DNA of 9,821 bases, taken from the NCBI GenBank assembly GCA_020059785.1, contig JAGVBL010000429.1, forward strand, positions 1-9,821, in the 5' to 3' direction. Shown here piece after piece: positions 1-7,971 of this stretch. The notes beneath the pieces were generated by a model. It had not been told where the DNA came from. It was given only the letters and a program-made list of their open reading frames with translations, and made no database searches. This DNA is from Ignavibacteriales bacterium. GTDB taxonomy: Bacteria > Bacteroidota > Ignavibacteria > Ignavibacteriales > Melioribacteraceae. The first letter of the stretch is position 1. Every line of letters begins with the position of its first letter. The position numbers were made by a program, and so were the translations under genes.

Positions 1-1062
1 AATCTCGAATGAATTAATTGATTTAACATAGCCGGATTTATTTGCATAAATTTTTTCATGGAATTTTGATGTGGGATACTTAGATGGATTCTTGATGTAA
101 TCCGTATTACCGCCCTGAAGTTTAACAATTTCCAGAAACTTATCGAATGCTTTTCCGCTGTTTACCATTTTAATTGCAACTTCAATTCCTTCATCCATCG
201 ATTTTGCTTTACCGCCTAAATAAATCATTGCGCCGGATAAGTATAAGCTTAATTCTAATAGATCCATCACCTTCTTGCCTTGTAAAACATTAATACATTC
301 ATAAACTTCCATCCAGTTACCTATATAATTACCGAGCGGTTGGTTCATATCTGTAATAAACGCGATTACCTTTTTGTCAAATGCTTTCGCAGTATTAACG
401 AGCGATTCGGTAAGTGCAAGTGAATCGTCATAACTTTTCATAAATGCGCCGGTACCGGTTTTAACATCCAGAACAAGTCCGTCAATTCCCTCTGCTAATT
501 TTTTACTCATAATGCTTGCAGTAATAAATGGAATCGATTCGACTGTTGCTGTTACATCCCGGAGAGCGTAAATCAGCTTATCCGCCGGTGCAACTTCTTT
601 AGTTTGACCGGCTAAGACAGCGCCGCACTTTTTAATGATTGTTTTATATTGACTTAATGTTACGTTTGTAGAAAATCCCGGAATGGATTCAAGTTTATCG
701 AGTGTGCCGCCGGTATGACCTAACCCTCTTCCGCTTATCATCGGAACATTAACTCCGGCTGCAGCAACAATTGGGGCAAGAATTAAAGAAGTTTTATCGC
801 CAACCCCACCGGTTGAATGTTTATCAATTTTCTTCCCTTTGATGGAATTCAGATTAATTACTTTACCGCTATAAAGCATGGAGCGTGTAAGCTGTGCGGT
901 TTCCTGTTTTGTTAATCCATTTAAAAATCCTGCCATCAAGAATGCCGAGAATTGGTAAGATGGTATTCTTCCCAGAGTAAAATTCAAAACGAGATATTCA
1001 ATCTCTTCGTTAGTTAATGATTCGCCTTCTCTCTTCTTTCTGATTATTTCTACAGTGTTCAT
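1..1062 (-). CDS. deoA: Thymidine / pyrimidine-nucleoside phosphorylase, 3' end cut off by the window edge
   Basis: This enzyme reversibly splits (deoxy)pyrimidine nucleosides with phosphate, giving a free base and a (deoxy)ribose 1-phosphate, in cytoplasmic nucleoside salvage. Reading the minus strand from ATG at 1062 gives 354 uninterrupted codons to the left edge with no stop. Family members have about 430-440 residues, so roughly 80 C-terminal residues are missing. The phosphate-binding motif KHSTGGVGDK lies at residues 81-90, followed by the glycine-rich SGRGLGHTGGTLDKLES. His82, Arg168, Ser183 and Lys187 match the E. coli DeoA active-site residues His85, Arg171, Ser186 and Lys190 with a constant offset of three. 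The start is supported by GAGGT (plus-strand positions 1069-1073) six bases upstream. The gene is divergent from pepT. The sequence alone does not separate a thymidine-specific enzyme (deoA) from the broader pyrimidine-nucleoside phosphorylase (pdp). The family call is firm; the substrate range is not. Confidence 0.95.
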   Translation of the reverse strand, partial: MNTVEIIRKKREGESLTNEEIEYLVLNFTLGRIPSYQFSAFLMAGFLNGLTKQETAQLTRSMLYSGKVINLNSIKGKKIDKHSTGGVGDKTSLILAPIVAAAGVNVPMISGRGLGHTGGTLDKLESIPGFSTNVTLSQYKTIIKKCGAVLAGQTKEVAPADKLIYALRDVTATVESIPFITASIMSKKLAEGIDGLVLDVKTGTGAFMKSYDDSLALTESLVNTAKAFDKKVIAFITDMNQPLGNYIGNWMEVYECINVLQGKKVMDLLELSLYLSGAMIYLGGKAKSMDEGIEVAIKMVNSGKAFDKFLEIVKLQGGNTDYIKNPSKYPTSKFHEKIYANKSGYVKSINSFEI

Positions 1063-1242
1063 TTATTTACCTCAATTGCATAATATTTTTCAAACTAAAA
1101 AGCTTTTATACCAATTAGTATTTTATGAGAAAAATTAGTTTAAATAGTTCCTTTTAATAACCTTTCATTTTATTGAAACAGATACTGATTTTCTATTAAC
1201 TTACCATCAAAATTATTCATAATAACAGAAAACGAGGTCATC
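1063..1242. other. Divergent intergenic region between the nucleoside phosphorylase and pepT
   Basis: This 180-bp AT-rich spacer must hold the 5' signals of both flanking genes. Each gene has its own Shine-Dalgarno sequence inside it: GAGGT at 1069-1073 on the minus strand and GAGG at 1234-1237 on the plus strand. The best plus-strand promoter-like pair is TTGAAA (1173-1178) with TATTAA (1194-1199). The 15-base gap is short, so the call is weak. I found no convincing minus-strand pair and no clear operator repeat apart from a small AAAAGCTTTT palindrome near 1097. No gene is visible here. Confidence 0.4.
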
Positions 1243-2493
1243 ATGTTCGATCCTAATTACAAATTTACCGTAGTTGAACGCTTCCTAAAATACGCAAAAA
1301 TTGAAACTACTTCAGACGAAGAATCAAAAACTTTTCCAAGTGATCCTAAACAGCTAGAACTTTCCCGGCTGCTTGTTGAAGAATTAAAACAGATTGGTAT
1401 GCAGGAAGTTGAAATGGACGAATACGGTTATGTAACTGCTACACTTCAATCGAACACAGATAAAAATGTTCCGGTAATCGGATTTATTGCACATGTGGAT
1501 ACATCTCCGGCAGTTAGCGGTAAAAACGTTAATCCCGTAATTAATAAGAATTACATGGGAGGTGATATTGTTTTATCTAAGGATACGACTAAGATAATAG
1601 ATGCTGCTGGCAACCCGGAATTAAAAGATATGATCGGATTTGATATAATTACAACAGACGGCACCACATTATTGGGAGCCGATGACAAAGCGGGTGTTGC
1701 CGAGATAATTGATGCGATGAATTATTTGATTAAACATCCCGAAATAAAACATGGAAAAGTACGTATCTGCTTTACACCGGATGAAGAAGTTGGACGCGGA
1801 ACGGAAAAATTTGATGTTAAAAAATTCGGTGCTAAGTATGCTTATACTATTGATGGCGGAACACGCGGCGAAGTAGAAACTGAAACTTTCAGCGCAGATG
1901 CTGTGGTTATAAAATTTAACGGAAAGAATGTTCATCCCGGTTACGCAAAAGGTAAAATGATAAACTCAATTAAAATTGCCGCACGCTTTTTAGAAATGCT
2001 TCCTAAAGATTCATTATCGCCGGAAACAACAGAAAAACGGGAAGGTTATGTTCACCCGGTTTCTGTAAATGGTAATGAAACGCAAACAATTATCAAATTT
2101 ATTATCCGGGATTTTGATGCAGAAAAATTGAAAGAGTATGAAAATATGTTAAAGGGATTAGTTGAAAATACTGTTGCTCAATTCCCCGGTTCATCATATG
2201 AGTTTGAGGTAATTGAACAATACCGTAATATGAAGTATGTTCTCGACCAGCATCCGCAGGTTGAAGAGTTTGCAGTTGAATCATTAAATAGATTGGGAAT
2301 TAAACCTCTTAAGTCATCAATCCGCGGCGGAACAGACGGTTCACGATTAAGTTTTATGGGCTTACCAACACCAAATTTATTTGCCGGAGGGCATAATTTC
2401 CATGCTTATACTGAGTATGTTGCTGTTCAGGATATGGAAGCGGCAGTAAAAAATATCGTTACTTTAGTCCAAGTTTGGGAAGAAAAATCCTGA
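1243..2493 (+). CDS. pepT: Peptidase T (M20 zinc tripeptidase)
   Basis: PepT is a cytoplasmic two-zinc aminopeptidase that removes the N-terminal residue from tripeptides in the last steps of peptide breakdown. The 416-residue product is close to the roughly 408 residues of the enterobacterial enzyme. All M20 metal and catalytic positions are visible: His84 and Asp86 in HVDTSP, Asp147 in GADDKAG, Glu181-Glu182 in TPDEEVGRG, Asp204 in YTIDGG, and His387 in HNFHAYTEY. The dimerisation-domain segment HPGYAKGKMINS (231-242) and the RGGTDGSRLS segment (361-370) are also typical. The ATG is preceded by GAGG (1234-1237) five bases upstream. A stem-loop follows 40 bases after the stop, so pepT may be monocistronic or only partly cotranscribed with the transporter gene downstream. 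I see no frameshift or missing key residue. Confidence 0.97.
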   Translation: MFDPNYKFTVVERFLKYAKIETTSDEESKTFPSDPKQLELSRLLVEELKQIGMQEVEMDEYGYVTATLQSNTDKNVPVIGFIAHVDTSPAVSGKNVNPVINKNYMGGDIVLSKDTTKIIDAAGNPELKDMIGFDIITTDGTTLLGADDKAGVAEIIDAMNYLIKHPEIKHGKVRICFTPDEEVGRGTEKFDVKKFGAKYAYTIDGGTRGEVETETFSADAVVIKFNGKNVHPGYAKGKMINSIKIAARFLEMLPKDSLSPETTEKREGYVHPVSVNGNETQTIIKFIIRDFDAEKLKEYENMLKGLVENTVAQFPGSSYEFEVIEQYRNMKYVLDQHPQVEEFAVESLNRLGIKPLKSSIRGGTDGSRLSFMGLPTPNLFAGGHNFHAYTEYVAVQDMEAAVKNIVTLVQVWEEKS

Positions 2494-2533
2494 TAGAAAT
2501 TAAATTGTTTGATTAAATTTCTGATTATTTTTG

Positions 2534-2580
2534 TGGGGCTGACTATTAAGAAATAACTGAAAATAGGCAGCCCCATTTTT
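2534..2580 (+). terminator. Stem-loop with T-run between pepT and the transporter gene
   Basis: TGGGGCTG (2534-2541) pairs with CAGCCCCA (2568-2575). After one A-G mismatch the stem continues with CTATT (2543-2547) against AATAG (2562-2566), leaving a 14-base loop. Five T residues follow at 2576-2580. This is the layout of an intrinsic terminator for pepT. It ends only three bases before the AGGAGAG ribosome binding site of the next gene, so it could instead be an intercistronic attenuator or processing site. Confidence 0.75.
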
Positions 2581-2582
2581 AT

Positions 2583-2596
2583 AGGAGAGTTATTTG
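2583..2596 (+). promoter_or_regulatory. Ribosome binding site that fixes a TTG start
   Basis: AGGAGAG (2583-2589) sits four bases (six from the GGAG core) before TTG at 2594. No in-frame ATG or GTG lies close by, and the residues encoded just after the TTG lead directly into the first membrane helix of a cation diffusion facilitator. Together these support TTG as the true start. Confidence 0.75.
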
Positions 2597-3445
2597 CCCA
2601 ATAGGCTAAAAAGAGCGGTTGATGTTGCACTTTTTGTAAATATTTTCCTTTTTATCATCAAAGGAATTGTCGGAGTTATTTCTAATTCCATTGCAGTAAT
2701 TTCTGAGGCACTTAACTCACTTACAGATATTATTTCATCGCTTGCAATTAAAAGAGCAGTCGATATTTCAAATCAGAAACCGGATTCAAAACACCAATTC
2801 GGGCATAGCGCCGCTCAACCAATAGCAGGATTTGTTGTTGCTGTATTTGCATTTGTTGTAGGTATTAATATTGTTGAAGAGTCTATTAAGAGAATTATAG
2901 AACCTCAAACAGTTAAAGCTATTCCGGCCGTTTATATTGTCCTGGGGTCTACTATTGTAATTAAGGTTGTATTGAACAGGTATCAACATCGAATAGGTAG
3001 ATTATTTAAAAGTCCGGCTGTAAATGCAGCGGCAGTTGATAGTTTGAATGATGTACTTGCTTCTTCAATTGCGTTGTTAGGTGTTCTGGGAACAGGTTTA
3101 GGATATAATTTTATTGATGGAGTTGCCGGAATTCTTGTTGCAGTATTTATTTTCAAAACAGGTTATGAAGTTGGCAGACAAAATATTGATTACTTAATGG
3201 GCCGCTCGGCAGATAAAAATTTTGAGGATAGAATTAGAAAAATTACATTGGCAATTGACGGGGTTAAAGGGGTTAATGATTTCCGCTCCCATTATGTAGG
3301 CGATAAATTTCATATTGAGATTCATATTGAAGTTGATAAAAATCATTCAACTCAAATCTCTCACGATATCGGAAACCGTGTCCGCTTCACTCTCGAACAG
3401 CTGGAAGAAGTGCAGAAAGTCTTTGTTCATGTCGATCCGGTCTAG
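2594..3445 (+). CDS. Cation diffusion facilitator (CDF) family metal exporter
   Basis: CDF proteins are inner-membrane antiporters that usually export divalent metals (zinc, iron, manganese, cobalt) against protons, as dimers. The 283-residue product shows hydrophobic segments near residues 11-30, 33-50, 76-95, 110-127, 150-170 and 174-190, then a soluble C-terminal domain (about 205-283). The fifth helix carries the usual Asp149-x3-Asp153 pair. The second helix has Asn41-x3-Asp45, where well-studied members have His or Asp at the first position. The loop motif HQFGHSAAQPIAGF (67-80) corresponds to the family's YGHxRxE segment but lacks the acidic residue. His233, His240, His244, His257, His279 and Asp281 in the tail could bind metal. 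The acyl-CoA synthetase gene starts 31 bases downstream and is probably cotranscribed. The metal cannot be assigned from the sequence. Confidence 0.92.
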   Translation: MPNRLKRAVDVALFVNIFLFIIKGIVGVISNSIAVISEALNSLTDIISSLAIKRAVDISNQKPDSKHQFGHSAAQPIAGFVVAVFAFVVGINIVEESIKRIIEPQTVKAIPAVYIVLGSTIVIKVVLNRYQHRIGRLFKSPAVNAAAVDSLNDVLASSIALLGVLGTGLGYNFIDGVAGILVAVFIFKTGYEVGRQNIDYLMGRSADKNFEDRIRKITLAIDGVKGVNDFRSHYVGDKFHIEIHIEVDKNHSTQISHDIGNRVRFTLEQLEEVQKVFVHVDPV

Positions 3446-3476
3446 TTATTCATTGATGATATAAGGAAAAGAAATT

Positions 3477-5174
3477 ATGTATGAACTAAAACCAAGAACA
3501 TTATTGAATGTTTTAAACTCTGCATCACATAAGTATTCCGATCTTCCTTCGGTTTCATTTATTAATAAAGAAAAAATTACTTTTTCCGAATTTAAGAGAA
3601 AAGTTGATACAATTACTTCCTTCCTTAGAAGTGAAGGAATAATAACCGGCGATAGAGTTGCAATACTTAGTGAAAATCAACCCAACTGGGCAATAGCATA
3701 TTTTGCAATTACAACTATGGGCGCCATTGCTATTCCAATTATGACTGAATTTCATCCGACGGAAGTTCACCATATAATGAGGCATTCGGAATGCAAAGCA
3801 ATTTTTGTCTCTGCAAAATATTTCAATAAGATTGAAGACTTTTCGGGCGATTCGGTTCAAACAAGAATATTAATAGACGACTTTTCAATAATACCACCGG
3901 AAATAAAAAACGACTTGTTAAAAGAAGTAATTAGCGACGGTAAAAAGGAATTTGCTAAAATTAAAGAAGCTGCATTAAAATTTGTAGGATTGATTCCTGA
4001 GGAAGTTAAAGAAGATAGCATTGCTTCTATCCTTTATACATCTGGCACAACAGGTCACTCCAAAGGTGTTATTCTTACTCATTCGAATATTGTTTCAAAT
4101 GCAATCTCAACGTTAGGATTTGTAGATGTTGTTCCCGGAGATCGAATGCTTTCTATTTTACCATTGTTCCACACAATTGAATCAACTCTCGGTTTGGTTA
4201 TACCTTTTATTGCCGGCGCCAATGTAACATATCTGGATAAACCACCTACGGCAGCAGTTTTATTACCCGCACTTTCAACAGTTAAACCAACTATAATGCT
4301 TGCAGTACCCTTGATTATAGAAAAAATATTCCGTTTAAGAATCTTACCCGAGATTAATAAAAAACCAATTGTGAGAGGGCTCTATAAATTACCGACAGTT
4401 AGAAAAAAATTACACAAAATAGCCGGCAAAAAGCTGATGAAAACTTTTGGCGGTGAATTAAAAATGTTTTGTATCGGCGGCGCTTCTTTAGCTGCCGATG
4501 TTGAAAGGTTTCTTAAAGAAGGTGAATTTCCTTATGCAATCGGTTACGGATTAACGGAAACCTCTCCACTTGTAACCGGTACATCTCCAGCTAATGTGCG
4601 GCTAAGATCAGCCGGAAAATCCATTCCTGAGGTTCAAATTAAATTGAGTAACCCCGATCCTAAAACCGGGGAAGGTGAAGTTCTTGTTAAAGGTCCAAAT
4701 GTTATGAAAGGTTATTATAAGGATCCGGATAAAACCAGAGAGGTGTTTGATAACGATGGATGGTTTAAAACCGGCGACCTTGCGGTAATTGACCAGGACG
4801 GTTACTTGTTTATTAAAGGTAGATCTAAAAATGTAATTATCGGTTCCAACGGTAAAAATATTTATCCGGAAGAAATTGAATCGATTATAAATGAATTTGA
4901 TTTTGTTATGGAATCTATTGTTATAGAAAGAAAAGAGGGATTGATTGCCAAAATTTATCTTAATTACGAACAGATTGATGAGGCTTATAAAATTCAGAAA
5001 CTTAACGAAGGCAAGGCAAGAGAAATTATTAATCATATTTTAAAAGAACTGCTGGTAAAGATTAATGAACGTGTAAACACATTTTCTAAGATTAATAAAA
5101 TAATTGAGCAGCGCGAACCTTTTGAAAAAACGCCTACACAAAAAATTAAAAGATTTTTATATGTTGAGGAGTAG
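3477..5174 (+). CDS. Long-chain fatty acid-CoA ligase (AMP-forming)
   Basis: Adenylate-forming ligase that activates a fatty acid with ATP to an acyl-AMP and transfers it to CoA. The product feeds beta-oxidation or lipid synthesis, and the enzyme typically acts at the cytoplasmic face of the membrane. The 565-residue product has the motifs in order: the phosphate loop YTSGTTGHSKG (187-197), SILPLFHTIES (226-236), the acyl-site region CIGGASL (332-338), GYGLTET (356-362), GWFKTGD (428-434), GRSKNVIIGSNGKNIYPEEIE (starting at 448), and the C-terminal KTPTQKIKR (551-559). In that last motif Lys556 is the likely adenylation lysine. Length and motif wording fit the long-chain (FadD/FAA1) branch rather than acetyl-CoA synthetase. 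AAGGA at 3463-3467 lies nine bases before the ATG. The gene follows the CDF transporter by 31 bases, suggesting cotranscription. Chain-length preference cannot be read from the sequence. Confidence 0.93.
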   Translation: MYELKPRTLLNVLNSASHKYSDLPSVSFINKEKITFSEFKRKVDTITSFLRSEGIITGDRVAILSENQPNWAIAYFAITTMGAIAIPIMTEFHPTEVHHIMRHSECKAIFVSAKYFNKIEDFSGDSVQTRILIDDFSIIPPEIKNDLLKEVISDGKKEFAKIKEAALKFVGLIPEEVKEDSIASILYTSGTTGHSKGVILTHSNIVSNAISTLGFVDVVPGDRMLSILPLFHTIESTLGLVIPFIAGANVTYLDKPPTAAVLLPALSTVKPTIMLAVPLIIEKIFRLRILPEINKKPIVRGLYKLPTVRKKLHKIAGKKLMKTFGGELKMFCIGGASLAADVERFLKEGEFPYAIGYGLTETSPLVTGTSPANVRLRSAGKSIPEVQIKLSNPDPKTGEGEVLVKGPNVMKGYYKDPDKTREVFDNDGWFKTGDLAVIDQDGYLFIKGRSKNVIIGSNGKNIYPEEIESIINEFDFVMESIVIERKEGLIAKIYLNYEQIDEAYKIQKLNEGKAREIINHILKELLVKINERVNTFSKINKIIEQREPFEKTPTQKIKRFLYVEE

Positions 5175-5235
5175 TATTATACAATATTATTTTTGTGTGG
5201 ATTTTTATCACATAAAGTAAGAACAAAGTTATATA

Positions 5236-5266
5236 TTGAAACAAAAAGAATATTTCACTGTATTAT
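5236..5266 (+). promoter_or_regulatory. Weak candidate promoter for the tail-specific protease gene
   Basis: TTGAAA (5236-5241) and TATTAT (5261-5266) resemble sigma-70 boxes, but the 19-base spacing is at the loose end. A second candidate in the same spacer is TATTTTTG (5188-5195), which fits the Bacteroidota -7 pattern TAnnTTTG, with TTG at 5164-5166 upstream. The 118-bp gap and the change of function from the preceding gene make a promoter here likely. Which pair is used is not decided by the sequence. Confidence 0.25.
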
Positions 5267-5292
5267 AAATCAAATAATGAAAGAATAATTAC

Positions 5293-7365
5293 ATGAAAAG
5301 ATTAATCACACTAATTCTGGTTCTTATATCGATCGGAAACTTTTATGCTCAAAATCCAGATGCTGTATTATCCAAAGATCATAAAATAGATTCAACAAAA
5401 GTAATTTTACCCGATGAGTCTTATAAAAGATTGAATCAGGTTATTACACAAATATTCTCCAGCTATCATTACCGTAAACAATCAATAAACGATTCGTTAT
5501 CGTCTGTTATTTTTGACGAATATTTCAAAAATCTTGATTATAACAAACTTTACTTTTTAGCTTCGGATGTAGAGTTGTTTGCAAAATACAGGGATCAGTT
5601 CGATAATTTTTTATTGGAAGGAAATCTCGACGTTCCATTTCAGATATTTAATCTATACAAACAAAGAGTGAACGAAAGAATTCAATATATTAACAAACTA
5701 TTAAAAACCGAATTTGATTTTTCTGTTAACGAATATTATTCACCGGATAGAACAGACGCCCCCTGGGCTAAAACCAACGAGGAATTGAACGAGCTATGGA
5801 GGCTGAGATTAAAAAATGATGCTCTTAATCTTATCCTTTCCGGTAAAGATTGGAAGGGGAGTGCCGAAATATTGAGTAAACGTTATCAGAACTTTCATAA
5901 AATTATTTTACAATACGAAGCCGAAGATGTCTTTGCTCTCTTTATGAATTCATATACTAGAACGTATGATCCTCATTCGGATTACTTATCTCCGGCAGCC
6001 TCCACAAATTTTAATATTTCTATGAAGCTTTCGCTCGAAGGAATTGGGGCTACTTTAAGAAGCGAAAATGATTATACTATTGTAGCAAGCATTGTTCCGG
6101 GCGGACCTGCTCATAAAAGCGGATTGCTTAATGAAGAAGATAAAATTGTTGGAGTTGCACAGGGTGATGAAGGAGAATTTGTTGATATTATCGGCTGGCG
6201 GCTTGATGACGCAATTCAACTTATAAGAGGTAAAAAAGGAACTGTTGTGCGTCTCCAGATTTTAAAAGCGAACGACAGTTTCAATTCTGCACCTAAAGAA
6301 ATTAGAATTATCAGGGACGAAGTTAAACTGGAAGAGCAAGCTGCAAAAAGTGAAATTCTTAATATTCAGGAAAACGGATCGAATTTTAAAATTGGTGTTG
6401 TAAAGCTTCCTTCTTTTTACGTCGATTTTGAAGCACAAAGAATGGGTAAAACCGATTTCAAGAGCACCACACGGGATGTTAAAGCTATTCTCGAAAAATT
6501 TAAACAGGAAAAAGTTGACGGTGTAATTATAGATTTAAGAAATAACGGCGGCGGATCACTACAGGAAGCAATTACACTTACCGGCTTATTTATTAAAAAT
6601 GGTCCGGTTGTTCAGGTAAAAAGCTCAAGTAATATTATTGAAGTAAACCAGGATCCCGATCCTTCGATTGCTTACGACGGACCTCTTGCAGTAATGATTA
6701 ACCGTTTTAGTGCTTCAGCTTCCGAAATCTTTTCGGCTGCAATACAGGATTACGGACGCGGAATTATTTTAGGCGAGAATACTTATGGTAAAGGTACTGT
6801 TCAAAACCTCATCGACCTTAACAGAACTATTCCCATTAAAGATAAAACTCTTGGACAGGTTAAACTAACAATCGCAAAATTTTACAGAGTAAATGGCGGC
6901 AGCACACAAAATAAAGGTGTTAAACCCGATATTGAATATCCATCGCCTTATTCTCAGGAAGAATTTGGTGAGAGTTCTATGCCGGCAGCACTACCATGGG
7001 ATCAAATTCAACCGGCTAATTTTTCCCGGTTCGGGGATTTGTCCAAATTTATTGATCAATTAAAGAAAAAACACGACGACCGAATTAAAAATGATCCGGA
7101 GTTTCAACTGGTTATGGATGAGATTAATGAATTCATTTCTAATCGGGATAAAAAAGAATTTTCTTTGAACGAAAATGTTCGCAAAGAAGAAAGAAGTTTG
7201 GCCGACGCACGTAAAAAGAAACGCGATGAAGAACGCGCAAAATTGAGCGGTATTAAAGTGAAGGAAATAGGTGAAGTTCAACCTCAAACTTCGAGTATTA
7301 GCGATTACGAATTAAGAGAGTCTGGAAAGATTTTAGCCGATTTAATTTTAGCCAAAATTGGATAA
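5293..7365 (+). CDS. prc: Tail-specific (C-terminal processing) protease, S41 family, exported
   Basis: Prc/Tsp is a periplasmic serine protease that degrades or trims proteins from their C-termini, and in several bacteria it processes cell-wall enzymes or regulators. The 690 residues are close to the roughly 680 of E. coli Prc. In order I see: a signal peptide (1-19; KR, a hydrophobic core, then Phe-Tyr-Ala before Gln20); an N-terminal helical domain (about 40-235) that includes YTRTYDPHSDYLSP (221-234); a PDZ domain (about 246-345) with IVPGGPAHKSG (267-277); the S41 core (about 365-550) with DLRNNGGGSL (414-423) and RFSASASEIF (471-480); and a basic, charged C-terminal region (about 585-660). 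Ser475 and Lys500 are 25 residues apart, matching the E. coli Ser452-Lys477 dyad. The start is set by the signal peptide, because the only nearby SD-like match, GAAAG around 5279-5283, is weak. A hairpin follows 13 bases after the stop. Confidence 0.96.
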   Translation: MKRLITLILVLISIGNFYAQNPDAVLSKDHKIDSTKVILPDESYKRLNQVITQIFSSYHYRKQSINDSLSSVIFDEYFKNLDYNKLYFLASDVELFAKYRDQFDNFLLEGNLDVPFQIFNLYKQRVNERIQYINKLLKTEFDFSVNEYYSPDRTDAPWAKTNEELNELWRLRLKNDALNLILSGKDWKGSAEILSKRYQNFHKIILQYEAEDVFALFMNSYTRTYDPHSDYLSPAASTNFNISMKLSLEGIGATLRSENDYTIVASIVPGGPAHKSGLLNEEDKIVGVAQGDEGEFVDIIGWRLDDAIQLIRGKKGTVVRLQILKANDSFNSAPKEIRIIRDEVKLEEQAAKSEILNIQENGSNFKIGVVKLPSFYVDFEAQRMGKTDFKSTTRDVKAILEKFKQEKVDGVIIDLRNNGGGSLQEAITLTGLFIKNGPVVQVKSSSNIIEVNQDPDPSIAYDGPLAVMINRFSASASEIFSAAIQDYGRGIILGENTYGKGTVQNLIDLNRTIPIKDKTLGQVKLTIAKFYRVNGGSTQNKGVKPDIEYPSPYSQEEFGESSMPAALPWDQIQPANFSRFGDLSKFIDQLKKKHDDRIKNDPEFQLVMDEINEFISNRDKKEFSLNENVRKEERSLADARKKKRDEERAKLSGIKVKEIGEVQPQTSSISDYELRESGKILADLILAKIG

Positions 7366-7378
7366 TCAAACCTGTAAC

Positions 7379-7413
7379 CCTCTCTGCAATGTAGAGAGGA
7401 TTAATAGTTTTTT
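7379..7413 (+). terminator. Possible intrinsic terminator after the protease gene
   Basis: CCTCTCT (7379-7385) pairs perfectly with AGAGAGG (7393-7399) around a seven-base loop, and one G-T wobble can extend the stem. The T-rich run GTTTTTTCT starts eight bases after the stem. This is farther than ideal, so termination may be partial. The right arm also contains the only good SD-like bases upstream of the next gene. Confidence 0.5.
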
Positions 7414-7418
7414 CTAAT

Positions 7419-7883
7419 ATGAAGACAAATGCTATCCGGATATTAGAATCTAAATGCATTCCCCATTCCGTTGTTGAGTATTCTGTAGATGAAGACCATA
7501 TTGATGCAATCTCTGTTGCAAATAAAATTGGCTTTGAACCCGAAAGGGTTTTTAAGACTCTTGTTACACGTAATGAAAAAAATGAAATAAATGTATTTTT
7601 AATACCCGGTAATTACGAACTCGATTTAAAGAAAGCTTCTAATGCCTCGGGTTTTAAAAAAATAGAAATGATTAAAGTAGCAGAAATTCAGCCGCTTACA
7701 GGTTATATAAGAGGTGGTTGCTCCCCTATAGGAATGAAAAAAAATTATCCCACTTTTATTGATAACTCAGCCGAAATGTTTGATAATATTGCTGTAAGTG
7801 CAGGTTTACGGGGAATTCAGATTATCCTTTCCCCTAACGATTTAACACAGCTTGTTAATGGAATTTATGCAGATTTGATATAG
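7419..7883 (+). CDS. ybaK: Cys-tRNA(Pro)/Cys-tRNA(Cys) deacylase, YbaK/EbsC type
   Basis: YbaK is a free-standing trans-editing factor. It hydrolyses cysteine that prolyl-tRNA synthetase has wrongly attached to tRNA(Pro), acting in the cytoplasm alongside that synthetase. The 154-residue product matches the family length of about 155-160. The opening MKTNAIRILE is typical of the family and supports this ATG. Lys46 in VFKTLV (44-49) matches the conserved catalytic lysine, and GYIRGGCSPIGMKK (95-108) is the family's substrate-pocket segment. No Shine-Dalgarno sequence lies at normal distance. The nearest, AGAGAGGA at 7393-7400, is 18 bases away and mostly within a hairpin arm. Initiation may therefore be weak or SD-independent. 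A relative such as ProX or the INS editing domain is possible, but the opening and GYIRGGCSP wording favour YbaK. Confidence 0.93.
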   Translation: MKTNAIRILESKCIPHSVVEYSVDEDHIDAISVANKIGFEPERVFKTLVTRNEKNEINVFLIPGNYELDLKKASNASGFKKIEMIKVAEIQPLTGYIRGGCSPIGMKKNYPTFIDNSAEMFDNIAVSAGLRGIQIILSPNDLTQLVNGIYADLI

Positions 7884-7971
7884 ATTTTAAATTAATTCCA
7901 AACCAGCTTCGGTTTTTATTTAAGACAGATTTTTTTTACATTTAGCCCCGGATAATTAAGGAGTTTAGTAA

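Noticed and set aside
1669..1935. 88-codon minus-strand open frame inside pepT
   Set aside because: It covers the metal-site motifs of pepT on the other strand and has no family-like features.
3555..3860. 101-codon minus-strand open frame
   Set aside because: Antisense to the N-terminal domain of the acyl-CoA synthetase, with no ribosome binding site or recognisable domain.
4608..5036. 142-codon open frame on the minus strand inside the acyl-CoA synthetase gene
   Set aside because: It lies wholly opposite a gene with clear family motifs, and its product is low-complexity (rich in Asn, Phe and Ile), as expected from the antisense of AT-rich coding DNA.
5136..5198. Inverted repeat ACACAAAAA / TTTTTGTGT around the end of the acyl-CoA synthetase gene
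   Set aside because: The arms are AT-rich and more than 40 bases apart, so a stable terminator is unlikely. Chance is the better explanation.
7900..7915. Small hairpin AAACC / GGTTT with a following T-run after ybaK
   Set aside because: Only five pairs with two G-C pairs. It might be a weak terminator, but it is below the level I would annotate.
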